The position numbers and the translations under genes are program-made. Below are positions 12,695-12,713 of a stretch of 12,713 nt of DNA, piece by piece. The DNA lies in assembly GCA_002491825.1 (NCBI GenBank), contig DKWR01000063.1:2015-14727 (forward strand), read 5' to 3'. This stretch comes from Ruminococcaceae bacterium UBA7147. Its GTDB lineage: Bacteria > Bacillota > Clostridia > Oscillospirales > Acutalibacteraceae. Within the stretch, counting starts at the first letter, position 1, and each line of letters begins with the position of its first letter. Below the pieces are notes generated by a model. The model was not told the origin of the DNA. It saw nothing but the letters and a program-made list of their open reading frames with translations, and made no database searches.

Positions 12695-12713
12695 ACTTTT
12701 TAATTATGGACGT

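Overview
The window looks like a chromosomal segment of an anaerobic, gut-type Clostridia bacterium, probably Oscillospiraceae/Ruminococcus-like. This is inferred from a monomeric [FeFe]-hydrogenase, FeoA/FeoB with a FeoB-associated Cys-rich peptide, a DUF1934-argS gene pair as in Firmicutes, strong Shine-Dalgarno sites, moderate GC, and several short palindromic intergenic elements. No phage, plasmid, transposase, CRISPR, tRNA or rRNA gene was seen. This is mostly housekeeping and accessory-core DNA, and no clearly new multi-gene system is present. The novelty is in small genes, intergenic palindromes and regulatory sites.

Left part (1-5700). A cluster of palindromes (1-150) and a long imperfect hairpin (308-379) precede a probable group B [FeFe]-hydrogenase gene (515-2059, +). 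A bidirectional terminator separates it from the leftward iron-uptake operon feoA-feoB-small Cys-rich membrane peptide (4559 down to 2122). The 56-aa peptide gene is easily missed because it is so short. The feo promoter carries a dyad resembling a DtxR/IdeR-type metal-repressor box. Divergent from feo is a SanA/YdcF-like DUF218 membrane protein (4699-5478, +). Its 3' end overlaps convergently with a 78-aa unknown protein (5665-5429, -) that contains an internal tandem repeat.

Middle (5690-8040). Intergenic DNA holds a 155-bp MITE-like element and a rightward terminator that shares 19 bp with the ribosome-binding region of the 78-aa gene. It is followed by a leftward PadR regulator / six-TM HAAS-type membrane protein pair, with a dyad operator over its promoter. 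Next come a leftward terminator, a set of GTAGGGAAC palindromes and a doubtful 67-aa antitoxin-like ORF.

Right part (8040-12713). murI (glutamate racemase), a DUF1934 protein and argS all run leftward. A 266-bp element with inverted arms sits between murI and DUF1934. Rightward, a consensus promoter drives a 263-aa two-domain protein of unknown function, whose most probable start is a TTG at 11516. The window closes with a consensus promoter, an FMN riboswitch, an intrinsic terminator and a 'palindrome of palindromes' (12616-12694). The riboflavin-related gene it should control lies beyond the right edge.

Several start codons are set here by ribosome-binding-site position instead of maximal ORF length: hydrogenase 515, feoB 4329, HAAS protein 7047, argS 9776, unknown protein 11516 and the 78-aa protein 5665.
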